From: JAVBME01 sp031552765
Lineage (GTDB): Bacteria; Bacillota; Negativicutes; Acidaminococcales; JAISLQ01
NCBI GenBank assembly: GCA_031552765.1
Contig: JAVBME010000002.1
Coordinates: 1-64,000, forward strand
DNA length: 64,000 nt
Reading direction: 5' to 3'
Position 1 is the first letter of the stretch. Each line of letters opens with the position of its first letter. Below the pieces are notes generated by a model. The model made no database searches. It saw nothing but the letters and a program-made list of their open reading frames with translations, and was not told the origin of the DNA. Below, piece after piece: positions 25,186 through 31,558 of this stretch. The translations under genes were made by a program, and so were the position numbers.

Positions 25186-25660
25186 CCTGCACCCGCTTTC
25201 TGGCAGCAGCTAGGCTGTCAGCTATCTTTAATTCACCCGACAGCTCCAGCTTATCCTTAAACATGGCCAGGTGACGGCCTATCAGTTCAGTCGCCTTCAA
25301 AGCCCCTTTGCTGTCAAATACATACTCGCCCGTTTCTTCCATCTGCCGCGTATCATAGTTAAAAGCCAGTACCGGCTTTTCCGACATGCATTTTTCATAA
25401 ATATCTATCAAGCGGAGCACCACATTGTCCGCGTCAAGACAAAGTCTTTCCGCCCGTTCTCTGATAAGCTCCTTCACACGCGCAAGGACGTTAGGCTTTG
25501 CAAGGAGTTTACTAGCTTCCACTCTCGCTGTTTGATATGTCACCTTAAAACCGGCCCGGAGATATGCCTGTGTACCGTTGAAGTCATTTATGTACTCCAG
25601 ACAGAAAAGCTCTTCACGGCCAGCTTTTGTAATTTTTATTGTTTCTGCTTTTTTAGCCAT
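25172..25660 (-). CDS. terS: Terminase small subunit
   Basis: 162 residues. 'FCLEYINDFNGTQAYLRAGFKVTYQTARVEASKLLAKPNV' is the classic N-terminal HTH of terminase_2-type small subunits, and a central helical oligomerisation part follows. SD GGAGG. First gene of the late packaging block; it recognises viral DNA for TerL. Confidence 0.9.
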   Translation of the reverse strand: MAKKAETIKITKAGREELFCLEYINDFNGTQAYLRAGFKVTYQTARVEASKLLAKPNVLARVKELIRERAERLCLDADNVVLRLIDIYEKCMSEKPVLAFNYDTRQMEETGEYVFDSKGALKATELIGRHLAMFKDKLELSGELKIADSLAAARKRVQDAAE

Positions 25661-25681
25661 AAATAGCTCCTCCTTCCAAGT

Positions 25682-25721
25682 AAAAAGAAAAAGCGCTCGC
25701 CGTTATTCACGGCTTGCGCTC
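25682..25721 (-). terminator. Terminator/attenuator between early and late blocks
   Basis: On the minus strand AGCGCAAGCCGT-GAATA-ACGGCGAGCGCT is followed by TTTTCTTTTT. It lies just before the SD of terS and after the zinc-ribbon gene. It would stop early transcripts before the late genes. Confidence 0.85.
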
Positions 25722-25756
25722 AATTAGTTTTATTGTATTACCATTAGGCCACAGCT

Positions 25757-25785
25757 TACTTATAATGATATTCTCAGGTTGTCAA
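25757..25785 (-). promoter_or_regulatory. Candidate late promoter upstream of the attenuator
   Basis: TTGACA (minus, 25780-25785) with TAAGTA at 17 nt or TATAAG at 15 nt spacing. It overlaps the end of the zinc-ribbon gene. If real, transcripts start before the terminator at 25682-25721 and would need antitermination. The -10 match is weak. Confidence 0.35.
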
Positions 25786-26043
25786 ATTGTCAACCCTTCC
25801 AAAAGGAATAAACTTAACTTTTTTCTTTTTTATCTTCCCCGTGTGGTCGATATTCTTGCCGTCAACAGTACCCGGCACATATGATAGAGTCACTATGGAA
25901 CGGTCTTCCGGCAAGGGCTGAACGATTTTATCGCCCCAAGGGAACCATGCCTCAGTGCCACAGGTCGGGCACCGCAAAAAATGCCCATCGATAACAGCCA
26001 TCAGTACCCGGCAATCCTGGCAAAACCACGGCTTACGCTCCAT
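25774..26043 (-). CDS. Zinc-ribbon phage protein
   Basis: 89 residues. Two CxxC pairs (FCQDC near residue 8 and RCPTCG near residue 29) form a zinc ribbon; the rest is basic (KIKKKKVKF). Last gene of the early block, directly before the terminator. Small zinc-ribbon proteins in such positions are often transcription or replication accessory factors; function not determined. Confidence 0.6.
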   Translation of the reverse strand: MERKPWFCQDCRVLMAVIDGHFLRCPTCGTEAWFPWGDKIVQPLPEDRSIVTLSYVPGTVDGKNIDHTGKIKKKKVKFIPFGRVDNLTT

Positions 26044-26145
26044 TCGTCACCCCTTAAACACATCAGTAATATACGCCACTATTTGTACTATAGCCCAAAT
26101 AATTACGATTGTTACAAACGGATTTTTGTCTACAAAATTGCTTTG

Positions 26146-26298
26146 TCATCGAACATTGCCATAAAACCTTGAATAATCTTTCTCCACTGTGGTTTTTTCT
26201 ATGCCTTCACGTATTTTGGCATCTTGCAGTACCGGTTTTAAGAGTTCCAGAATTATTTCTTTTTGCGTCTTGCTGTCGGCCGTTATCTCGATTTTCAT
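26146..26298 (-). CDS. Small early protein, 50 aa
   Basis: ATG 26298 overlaps the helicase stop (ATGA), GGAGGTG upstream. The product is MKIEITADSKTQKEIILELL..., ending YGNVR at a TGA. After that TGA the same frame stays open for another 31 codons with a hydrophobic run (VTIVIIWAIVQIVAYI) up to the start of the zinc-ribbon gene. No known family. Confidence 0.55.
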   Translation of the reverse strand: MKIEITADSKTQKEIILELLKPVLQDAKIREGIEKTTVEKDYSRFYGNVR

Positions 26299-27572
26299 CC
26301 CGCACCTCCTGCATTATCACTAAAACGCATCTTCGCCCCTTCAAAGTGCATTTTCAATATTCCGGTTTGTGTATTACGCCCCTTTTTTATCTCAAGGAAG
26401 ATGTTCCACCATGGCAAATCTTCTTTTTTCGCCTCGTCATCCGTCGGCTTTCGAAGATTAAACCACAGGTCAGCCTCATGCGCCATATAGGACGCTTGGG
26501 CCAGGCGCCCGTTTGCGCTCAATTGTGCCACCATCAGGATTATAATATTTTCTTTTTGCGCCAAGGTCTTGAGTTTTCGCGCCGCCATAGTCATCATCTG
26601 CCAGTCTTCTTTGCCGGCGTTCTCCATGTCCACCCGGCCGATATAGTCCACTATCGCCATACGGATGTCATGGCGCCGCTTGGCTCGCTTGATCTCGGAA
26701 ATTATGCTGGATATTTTTAAATCAGGTATGGTCGCCGTGTGTAGCTCGCTATTGGAAATCGCCGCTATATTCTCGGTTATTTGAGCGTGCTCAGCGTCAG
26801 AAATCTCGCCGTTTCTAAGGTCGGTCAGCGATACCCCACTCAAGAGCGCACACCACCGAAGCGCCATCTGCTCAGCCGACATCTCAGAATTGACATAAAG
26901 AACCGGCTGTTTCTGCACTATCCCGATATCTTTAGCGAGATTGGCAGCAAAAGCGGACTTACCCCCACCCGTCTCGGCTGACAGGATGATAAGGTCCCCG
27001 GCCTCAAAGCCTCCTGTTACCATATTGAGCCGCCGAAAGCCAGTGTATGTGACTTTCTTTAACCGCTTTTCCTCGTTCATCCGCTCGACTACCGCCATCC
27101 GGCACTTTTCCCATAGTTCACGCGGTGAGAGGTATTCCCTGTCTATCCGCGGCTCATTGTTCAAAAGGTAATTTTCGAGCTTGGCTAAAAGCTGATCCAC
27201 CCCCAGGTCTTCTTCCAGCCCGGCCTTCATCTCCCGCATAAGAGTAATCAGTTTTCGTTTTTTCGTCGCTTCTTTTAACCGTTTTGCGGTCGCCGCAAAA
27301 TGAGCCGTCGAAGGCAGCACATTGGTAAACTCTGTCCAGTTTATATCGAGCTCTTTTATCTTAGCCGAGTTCTCCCGGTAAAAAGAGACCATGTCCACCT
27401 GTCCAGCGAGAATATACGTGTCAAGGATCAGGCGAAATATCTCCTTGTTCGCTCCGGTAAAATCCTCAAAATCCAAGAGTGTGTTAGCCTCTTCAAGGCA
27501 GTCTTTGCCCTCCAGCATGCAGTTGAGCACGTATACCTCATCACTGGCCTCCAAAGTCCGCCGTATTAACAT
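26295..27572 (-). CDS. DnaB-like replicative helicase
   Basis: 425 residues: N-terminal DnaB-type helical domain (about 1-105, starting 'EVYVLNCMLEGKDCLEEANTLL'), linker helix, then a RecA-like motor with Walker A ETGGGKSA (about residue 200), 'VNSEMSAEQMALRW', Walker B 'MAIVDYIG' and motif 'ILMVAQLSANGRLAQASYMAHEADLW'. It unwinds DNA at the phage fork. Directly downstream of the replication initiator gene, the usual initiator/helicase pair. A second DnaB-type motor is encoded at 31.5-33.0 kb in this same prophage. Confidence 0.88.
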   Translation of the reverse strand: MLIRRTLEASDEVYVLNCMLEGKDCLEEANTLLDFEDFTGANKEIFRLILDTYILAGQVDMVSFYRENSAKIKELDINWTEFTNVLPSTAHFAATAKRLKEATKKRKLITLMREMKAGLEEDLGVDQLLAKLENYLLNNEPRIDREYLSPRELWEKCRMAVVERMNEEKRLKKVTYTGFRRLNMVTGGFEAGDLIILSAETGGGKSAFAANLAKDIGIVQKQPVLYVNSEMSAEQMALRWCALLSGVSLTDLRNGEISDAEHAQITENIAAISNSELHTATIPDLKISSIISEIKRAKRRHDIRMAIVDYIGRVDMENAGKEDWQMMTMAARKLKTLAQKENIIILMVAQLSANGRLAQASYMAHEADLWFNLRKPTDDEAKKEDLPWWNIFLEIKKGRNTQTGILKMHFEGAKMRFSDNAGGAG

Positions 27573-27581
27573 GACGCCCTC

Positions 27582-28367
27582 CTACTCGTTAAAAAAATTT
27601 ATTTCCCCTAGTGCTCCTTGCGGATTCGGCGGCGACGCCTCGTCCTCCCAACCCTTAGCCCTAAGCCATGTGGCGGGATAGGGAATAAACTGCCCGCCTT
27701 CTTTCCTCCATTGCCAGCTCTCCCTCGCTGTTTTTATCCCCAAAAGCATCTTGGCCAAAAGGACGTCGTTCGGTGATAGCGCTTTAAATGCATTAAACGC
27801 ATCGCCCTTGCTCTTCTTTTTAGGATAAACTTCCCAAAAGGCGTCAAACCGGCTGCTAAGGGTCTTGGCCAAAGATTTCTCTTCGCTCGCCTCTTCACCA
27901 ACTTCCCCTTTTGGGGGAGAGGTATTATTTATATTATTATCATTGTTATTATTGTTGTTAGTGGTTAGGCGCTGGTTAGGCGTTGGTTGGCCGTTGGTTA
28001 GGAATTGGTTAGCTACTTGGTTAGATGAATAATTTTTGTCTTGATATTCCTGCCAATTTACTATAGTTATTAGCATTCCTGTGCTGGTTGACTGCATGGT
28101 TAAAAACTCATATTTTTTAAATCTTTGTAATGCAGTACGGACGTTTTGCCGACTTATCCCGTCACCACAGGCTTTTTGAATACCGGCAACGCTAGTAACC
28201 AGTTGTCCAGCGGCGCAATTAATTTTTTGTCCTTTCCACTCCCATTCATTTTCTTTGTAGTTTGCCATCAGTAAAAGGGCAATAAGTATCTTGCATTGCT
28301 CTGGCGTGCTTTTGAGCCATACCGGTTTGCTTAAAAGTTTTCTGTGTAAGCAAATAAAGCCGTTCAT
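27582..28367 (-). CDS. Phage replication initiator (replisome organiser type) with internal iterons
   Basis: 261 residues. The N-terminal winged-helix domain (1-115, 'GFICLHRKLLSKPVWL.S..QCKILIALLLMANYKENEW') is typical of phage replisome organisers. A low-complexity Asn stretch follows, then a C-terminal domain with 'FDAFWEVYPKKKSKGDAFNAFKAL' and 'PYPATWLRAKGWEDE', the DnaD-like helicase-loading end. SD AAGAGG. The middle of the gene contains six 11-bp repeats (27962-28026) and an AT-rich stretch, so the origin probably lies within the coding sequence. Confidence 0.82.
   Translation of the reverse strand: MNGFICLHRKLLSKPVWLKSTPEQCKILIALLLMANYKENEWEWKGQKINCAAGQLVTSVAGIQKACGDGISRQNVRTALQRFKKYEFLTMQSTSTGMLITIVNWQEYQDKNYSSNQVANQFLTNGQPTPNQRLTTNNNNNNDNNINNTSPPKGEVGEEASEEKSLAKTLSSRFDAFWEVYPKKKSKGDAFNAFKALSPNDVLLAKMLLGIKTARESWQWRKEGGQFIPYPATWLRAKGWEDEASPPNPQGALGEINFFNE
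27962..28026. repeat. Six 11-bp iterons, candidate phage origin
   Basis: TGGTTAGGCG-type units begin at 27962, 27973, 27984, 27995, 28006 and 28018 (consensus TGGTTAG, one TGGTTGG). The 11-bp period is close to one DNA turn and is not a multiple of three, so the repeats cannot come from a peptide repeat. An A/T-rich stretch (27918-27960) adjoins and could be the unwinding element. Confidence 0.8.
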
Positions 28368-28379
28368 TACTACCTCTTC

Positions 28380-28937
28380 TTATAACGCTTTTAAATAATC
28401 CGGCTGTTTTTTGTACACCTCCTGCCGCCTGCCAGCAGCATCTATGGAAAAGCCTTTACCTGACCGGCCCTCCAGCGACGCTTCTTTCCCTTCCATGTAG
28501 GACAACCGATCAGCCAGATGACGGCAAGCTATCATAAAATTAAATATATCTTTATTCATATAATCAAAAAGCACCCGTTCCGCATCATCGCCTAAAGGCT
28601 TGTTCATTCCATGTTCCCTTAGCACCGCCATAGTTGTGAAATAATCTTTCGTGCCATATTTTTCCCCTCGGTAATCCTTGTCCACTGGAAAAACATTTAA
28701 AAGTTCACTCGGCGTTAGCCTATCAGCAATACTTATCAAAATATTCGTAAAAGAAAGCATGTACCGGATATCCTCAAGACCTCTTTCGACAAACTCATTT
28801 TCTGTCAGGTTTATGTACTTTACGCCATATAGAAGAAAGCTCTCTTTTGATATTTTTTTGCTTTTCTGCCCCATCGCCTTAAGATAGAGCAGCCGCTTAT
28901 CCTGCCTTGATCTTTTACCGTCTATTACTTTAAACAT
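28380..28937 (-). CDS. Early phage protein, unknown
   Basis: 185 residues, mixed helical, basic N-terminus (FKVIDGKRSRQDKRLLYLKAMG). No motif recognised. Lies 12 nt upstream of the replication initiator, so it probably belongs to the replication operon. Confidence 0.6.
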   Translation of the reverse strand: MFKVIDGKRSRQDKRLLYLKAMGQKSKKISKESFLLYGVKYINLTENEFVERGLEDIRYMLSFTNILISIADRLTPSELLNVFPVDKDYRGEKYGTKDYFTTMAVLREHGMNKPLGDDAERVLFDYMNKDIFNFMIACRHLADRLSYMEGKEASLEGRSGKGFSIDAAGRRQEVYKKQPDYLKAL

Positions 28938-29053
28938 TCTCCTGCACCTTCCTTTCTGATAGCCTTGCCATTTTTCGCTCCCAGCGCAGCAGCCAGTGTA
29001 AGCAGCGCCTATACTAACTCCGGTGCTTTTACTTGTACAGTAATTTCCATCAT
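28925..29053 (-). pseudogene. Small conserved early protein interrupted by in-frame TAG
   Basis: From ATG 29053 (AGAGGA upstream) the frame reads MMEITVQVKAPELV, then TAG at 29009-29011, then ALLTLAAALGAKNGKAIRKE... to a TAA at 28925. The two halves together look like a common small phage protein of the form 'ME.....APEL..AL..LA.AL'. A single change (GAG or CAG to TAG) explains it. Either a fresh nonsense mutation or amber readthrough; TAG is used as a genuine stop elsewhere in this prophage. Confidence 0.6.
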
Positions 29054-29054
29054 A

Positions 29055-29273
29055 TTAATCCTCTCTCTCAATCGAAATTTTTTGCAGATTCCCGTATTCA
29101 CCTTTAATAACGTAGGCTAAAACTATTAATGACTCACCGCAATCTCCCCTTAACTCACCCATATCAAAAAGTATCTGCGACACTCCTTTCAGACGAGCCA
29201 TCACATCTTCCAGATCGCGGATTATGTTCAGCCTGTTTGGTGGGCGTAGGGGTGTAGTAGGTACAGTCTTCAT
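29055..29273 (-). CDS. Small early protein, 72 aa
   Basis: MKTVPTTPLRPPNRLNIIRD..., then an amphipathic helix and 'VLAYVIKGEYGNLQ'. No family recognised. ATG overlaps the stop of the upstream 41-aa frame and its stop is 1 nt from the next ATG, so it fits an operon. Confidence 0.55.
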   Translation of the reverse strand: MKTVPTTPLRPPNRLNIIRDLEDVMARLKGVSQILFDMGELRGDCGESLIVLAYVIKGEYGNLQKISIERED

Positions 29274-29395
29274 CGCCTCACCACCCCCAAAGCATCTATC
29301 TCTTTTTTATCAAATCTCGGTAGTTGCGAACCTGCCTTCGATAGCAGCAGGCATATTATTGAAAATGCCGGCTTGGTAAAATAACGTTTTTCCAT
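29270..29395 (-). CDS. Possible 41-aa small protein
   Basis: Frame from ATG 29395 (alternative in-frame ATG 29413): MEKRYFTKPAFSIICLLLSK..., with a short hydrophobic stretch and basic end. Stop overlaps the next start (ATGA). No good SD, so expression is uncertain; supported mainly by tight packing. Confidence 0.35.
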   Translation of the reverse strand: MEKRYFTKPAFSIICLLLSKAGSQLPRFDKKEIDALGVVRR

Positions 29396-29434
29396 TACAC
29401 CGGCTCTTCGCATTGAAATTTTTAGTCATATCGG

Positions 29435-29785
29435 TTATACTAAAAATGATATTGATGAGCCGATATCTCTTTGCCCCGCCTGGGGCAAGCTGGCCGTTCG
29501 CGTTGCTGCGCGGGCGGCTTTTGCTTTTCTCTTTTCAAGTCTTTCCGGACACAGCACCGCCATTGCAGCTTCAAAAGTATTTATCTTTCCCAGCTTTGGC
29601 TTTTCCGGCGCTGGCGGTTTTGCTGCAAACAACTCTGTCAATGCAGCTATGGCACGGTCATAATCAATAAAATACCGGCTCCCGCTAATCTCACCAGGTA
29701 TGCGCCCCTCGCGACACGCCCGCTTTACCCTATCGAGCGGATAACCAGTCATGCGGCTAAATTCCGCCGCCGATACTACCCTCAC
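29435..29785 (-). CDS. Excisionase-like HTH protein
   Basis: 116 residues from GTG 29785 with AAGGGGGTG upstream. The N-terminus 'VSAAEFSRMTGYPLDRVKRACREGRIPGEISGSRYFI' is a MerR/excisionase-like winged HTH; the tail is Pro/Lys/Ala-rich. Next to the lysogeny control region; could be the excisionase partner of the integrase or an early regulator. Confidence 0.6.
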   Translation of the reverse strand: MRVVSAAEFSRMTGYPLDRVKRACREGRIPGEISGSRYFIDYDRAIAALTELFAAKPPAPEKPKLGKINTFEAAMAVLCPERLEKRKAKAARAATRTASLPQAGQRDIGSSISFLV

Positions 29786-29875
29786 ATCTTCACCCCCTTA
29801 TGCCGACTTTCCATGACCATACTTGATGGCCATATCCTTATTTTCAGCCCCGCTATGTGGTATAATTACATGAAG

Positions 29876-30073
29876 CTATTGTTCATTAACTAACAAGTAG
29901 TCAATGCTTGGCGCATCTAAAAGCTGCTTTAGCTTCTCCCAAACAATAACTCTCCCATTTGAACTCCCCGCTTCCAGTCCTTGATACTGACGGCTTGTAA
30001 TACTTATTTGTTCTGCAACATACACTTGCGTATAACCCTTTGCTTTGCGGGCAGACACTAAATTTTTTCTCAT
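29876..30073 (-). CDS. Cro-like HTH regulator (first immunity pair)
   Basis: 65 residues from ATG 30073 with AAGGAGAG upstream; in-frame starts above would overlap the operators. HTH_3 pattern 'LVSARKAKGYTQVYVAEQISITSRQYQGLEAG'. Divergent from the repressor at 30178 and facing the early genes, the usual Cro position. Confidence 0.75.
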   Translation of the reverse strand: MRKNLVSARKAKGYTQVYVAEQISITSRQYQGLEAGSSNGRVIVWEKLKQLLDAPSIDYLLVNEQ

Positions 30074-30097
30074 GAATACCCTCTCCTTTTTATTGGA

Positions 30098-30154
30098 CAC
30101 GAAAATTATTTGTGTGTTCGGTTTGAGTTTACACGAAAATTGTGTGCGTGTCAA
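30098..30154 (-). promoter_or_regulatory. Early promoter and operators of first immunity pair
   Basis: Minus-strand TTGACA (30149-30154), 17 nt, TAAACT (30126-30131) drives the Cro-like gene. Two ACACGAAAATT...GTGT sites (about 30100-30119 and 30131-30150) overlap the spacer and the start region and are good repressor operators. Confidence 0.7.
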
Positions 30155-30177
30155 TTTTAATTTTTGGAGGTTTAATA

Positions 30178-30696
30178 ATGGAGCTATTTCCAGAAAGACT
30201 TAAATCACTTCGCAAGGAGAAAAATCTCACCCAAAAACAAACAGCTCTTATTTTCAACCTGACAGAACGTGGCTACCAGAATTACGAACTTGGCCAATCA
30301 AGGCCAAATGTGCAATTATTAAGTAAGATAGCCGGTTTTTTTGATGTCAGCATTGACTATCTTTTAGGCAATAGCGATCAGCATAAACAATTTGTATACA
30401 ACTTTGAAAAATCAGAAGAACTCATTGGTTTATACCTGCATGGTATTGAAGTATGGAGCGAAAACCCGTTCTTTGATGCTCGTGAAACCCAGCACATCAA
30501 AGGTCATCTTGCCGAGCTTTTGATCAGGTACAAAAATCTTATAAATAAAGTTTGCGACCTAAAAATGCATCAACTTTCTTCAAAAGAACCTTTTGATGTT
30601 GAGTATTACAAGAAAAATTCAACAAGGGAATTAGATAATTTAAAAGGCTGGCTGGAAAACCTGCCTGACTATTTCTTTGGTAATTATAGAGATTAA
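30178..30696 (+). CDS. Phage repressor, HTH_3 (first immunity pair)
   Basis: 172 residues from ATG 30178 (TGGAGG upstream). N-terminal HTH 'RLKSLRKEKNLTQKQTALIFNLTERGYQNYELGQSRPN...LSKIAGFFDVSIDYLLG' followed by a helical domain without a LexA-type Ser/Lys protease signature. So it is not self-cleaving, consistent with ImmA-type control. Followed by a terminator. Confidence 0.8.
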   Translation: MELFPERLKSLRKEKNLTQKQTALIFNLTERGYQNYELGQSRPNVQLLSKIAGFFDVSIDYLLGNSDQHKQFVYNFEKSEELIGLYLHGIEVWSENPFFDARETQHIKGHLAELLIRYKNLINKVCDLKMHQLSSKEPFDVEYYKKNSTRELDNLKGWLENLPDYFFGNYRD

Positions 30697-30702
30697 ATTG
30701 CC

Positions 30703-30728
30703 AGCCCCTCCAGGGCTTTTTATTTTAC
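30703..30728 (+). terminator. Terminator after first repressor
   Basis: AGCCC-CTCCA-GGGCT followed by TTTTATTTT just after the stop codon. The rest of the gap to 30840 is AT-rich with no gene seen. Confidence 0.7.
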
Positions 30729-30839
30729 CCTCAAGCCGTCCGCAAAACTTATTGATGAAATACTTCTGCCCCTTACCGATTACCTTGCCTTCAGCGTTTT
30801 TTGCTTATATTACGCTTAATTTGTTCTTTTTTTATACAA

Positions 30840-31058
30840 TTAAGAGTTTTTTGTTCTACAAAGAGTGAAAAAAATATCATCTATTGTAACCTCAAAATAA
30901 TTAGCGATTTTTCTAGCCAGTTTAAAGCTAGGAATTTTTTTGCCTGTTTCAATAGATGATAGATAATCATTCGTAATTTTCAGTTCACTTGCAAATCTTG
31001 TTTGTGTTAATCCTTGTCTTTCCCGGTATTCGCGCACTCTATTGTTTAGTAATTCCAA
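30840..31058 (-). CDS. HTH regulator (second immunity pair)
   Basis: 72 residues from TTG 31058 (GGGGGTGA upstream; an in-frame TTG at 31073 is possible). Cro/C1 HTH 'RVREYRERQGLTQTRFASELKITNDYLSSIETGKKIPSFKLARKIANYFEVTIDDIF', XRE type. Divergent from the regulator at 31208. Operator-like TTTTGTTCT half-sites also occur at its 3' end (30823, 30848). Confidence 0.75.
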   Translation of the reverse strand: MELLNNRVREYRERQGLTQTRFASELKITNDYLSSIETGKKIPSFKLARKIANYFEVTIDDIFFTLCRTKNS

Positions 31059-31091
31059 CTTTCTCACCCCCAATAAATGTTCTATGATTAC

Positions 31092-31168
31092 AGAATATAG
31101 AATATTTTGTTCTTTGTCAAGCCTGTTTGCAAATTTTGTTCTTTATATATATTTTTATAGAACAAAAT
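31092..31168. promoter_or_regulatory. Divergent promoter/operator region of second immunity pair
   Basis: Minus-strand TTGACA (31115-31120), 17 nt, TATTCT (31092-31097). TTTTGTTCT half-sites at about 31105 and 31134 and an inverted AGAACAAAA at 31157 form the operators. A plus-strand -10 TATACT lies near 31171. Confidence 0.7.
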
Positions 31169-31207
31169 GTTATACTAGCCTTGAAAAGATCGCGGAGGTG
31201 CTTTCAC

Positions 31208-31558
31208 ATGCGTTTCGGAAAAAGATTAAAAGAATTACGTGAAGTTAGCAAAATGACACAAAAAGAAGTCGCTGGCAAAATCGGCGTATCCGAAAGGGTT
31301 TATTCTTATTACGAAGATGAGCGCTTCCCAAAAGACGAGCGAATATTATCCGCTTTGGCCGATTGTTTTGGCGTTTCTGTTGATTATTTGGTCGGAGATA
31401 AAAATCAGAAACAAATTCCTGCCGAATTTGTTATAATGGCTCGCAAAGCAGGAGAAATGCCGGAGGAAGACAGAAGAAAGCTTTATGACATTTTTGACCA
31501 AACAATAGACATGTTTCTTGAAAAAACAAAAAGTGACGGTGATGGTAAAAAACAATGA
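31208..31558 (+). CDS. XRE-family repressor (ImmR-like)
   Basis: 116 residues from ATG 31208 (GGAGGTG upstream). HTH 'RFGKRLKELREVSKMTQKEVAGKIGVSERVYSYYEDERFPKDERILSALADCFGVSVDYLVG' and a helical C-terminus. Its stop overlaps the start of the peptidase-helicase fusion (ATGA), the arrangement of ImmR/ImmA pairs, so it is the likely target of that protein's peptidase domain. Confidence 0.85.
   Translation: MRFGKRLKELREVSKMTQKEVAGKIGVSERVYSYYEDERFPKDERILSALADCFGVSVDYLVGDKNQKQIPAEFVIMARKAGEMPEEDRRKLYDIFDQTIDMFLEKTKSDGDGKKQ

Noticed and set aside
1..25660. Diversity-generating retroelement as in BPP-1
   Set aside because: Capsid genes are BPP-1-like and one fibre has an Mtd_N-like start, but no reverse transcriptase or template/variable repeat is visible in the window.
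28925..29053. Phage-wide amber recoding
   Set aside because: TAG serves as a normal stop for both fibre genes, so a general recoding is unlikely.
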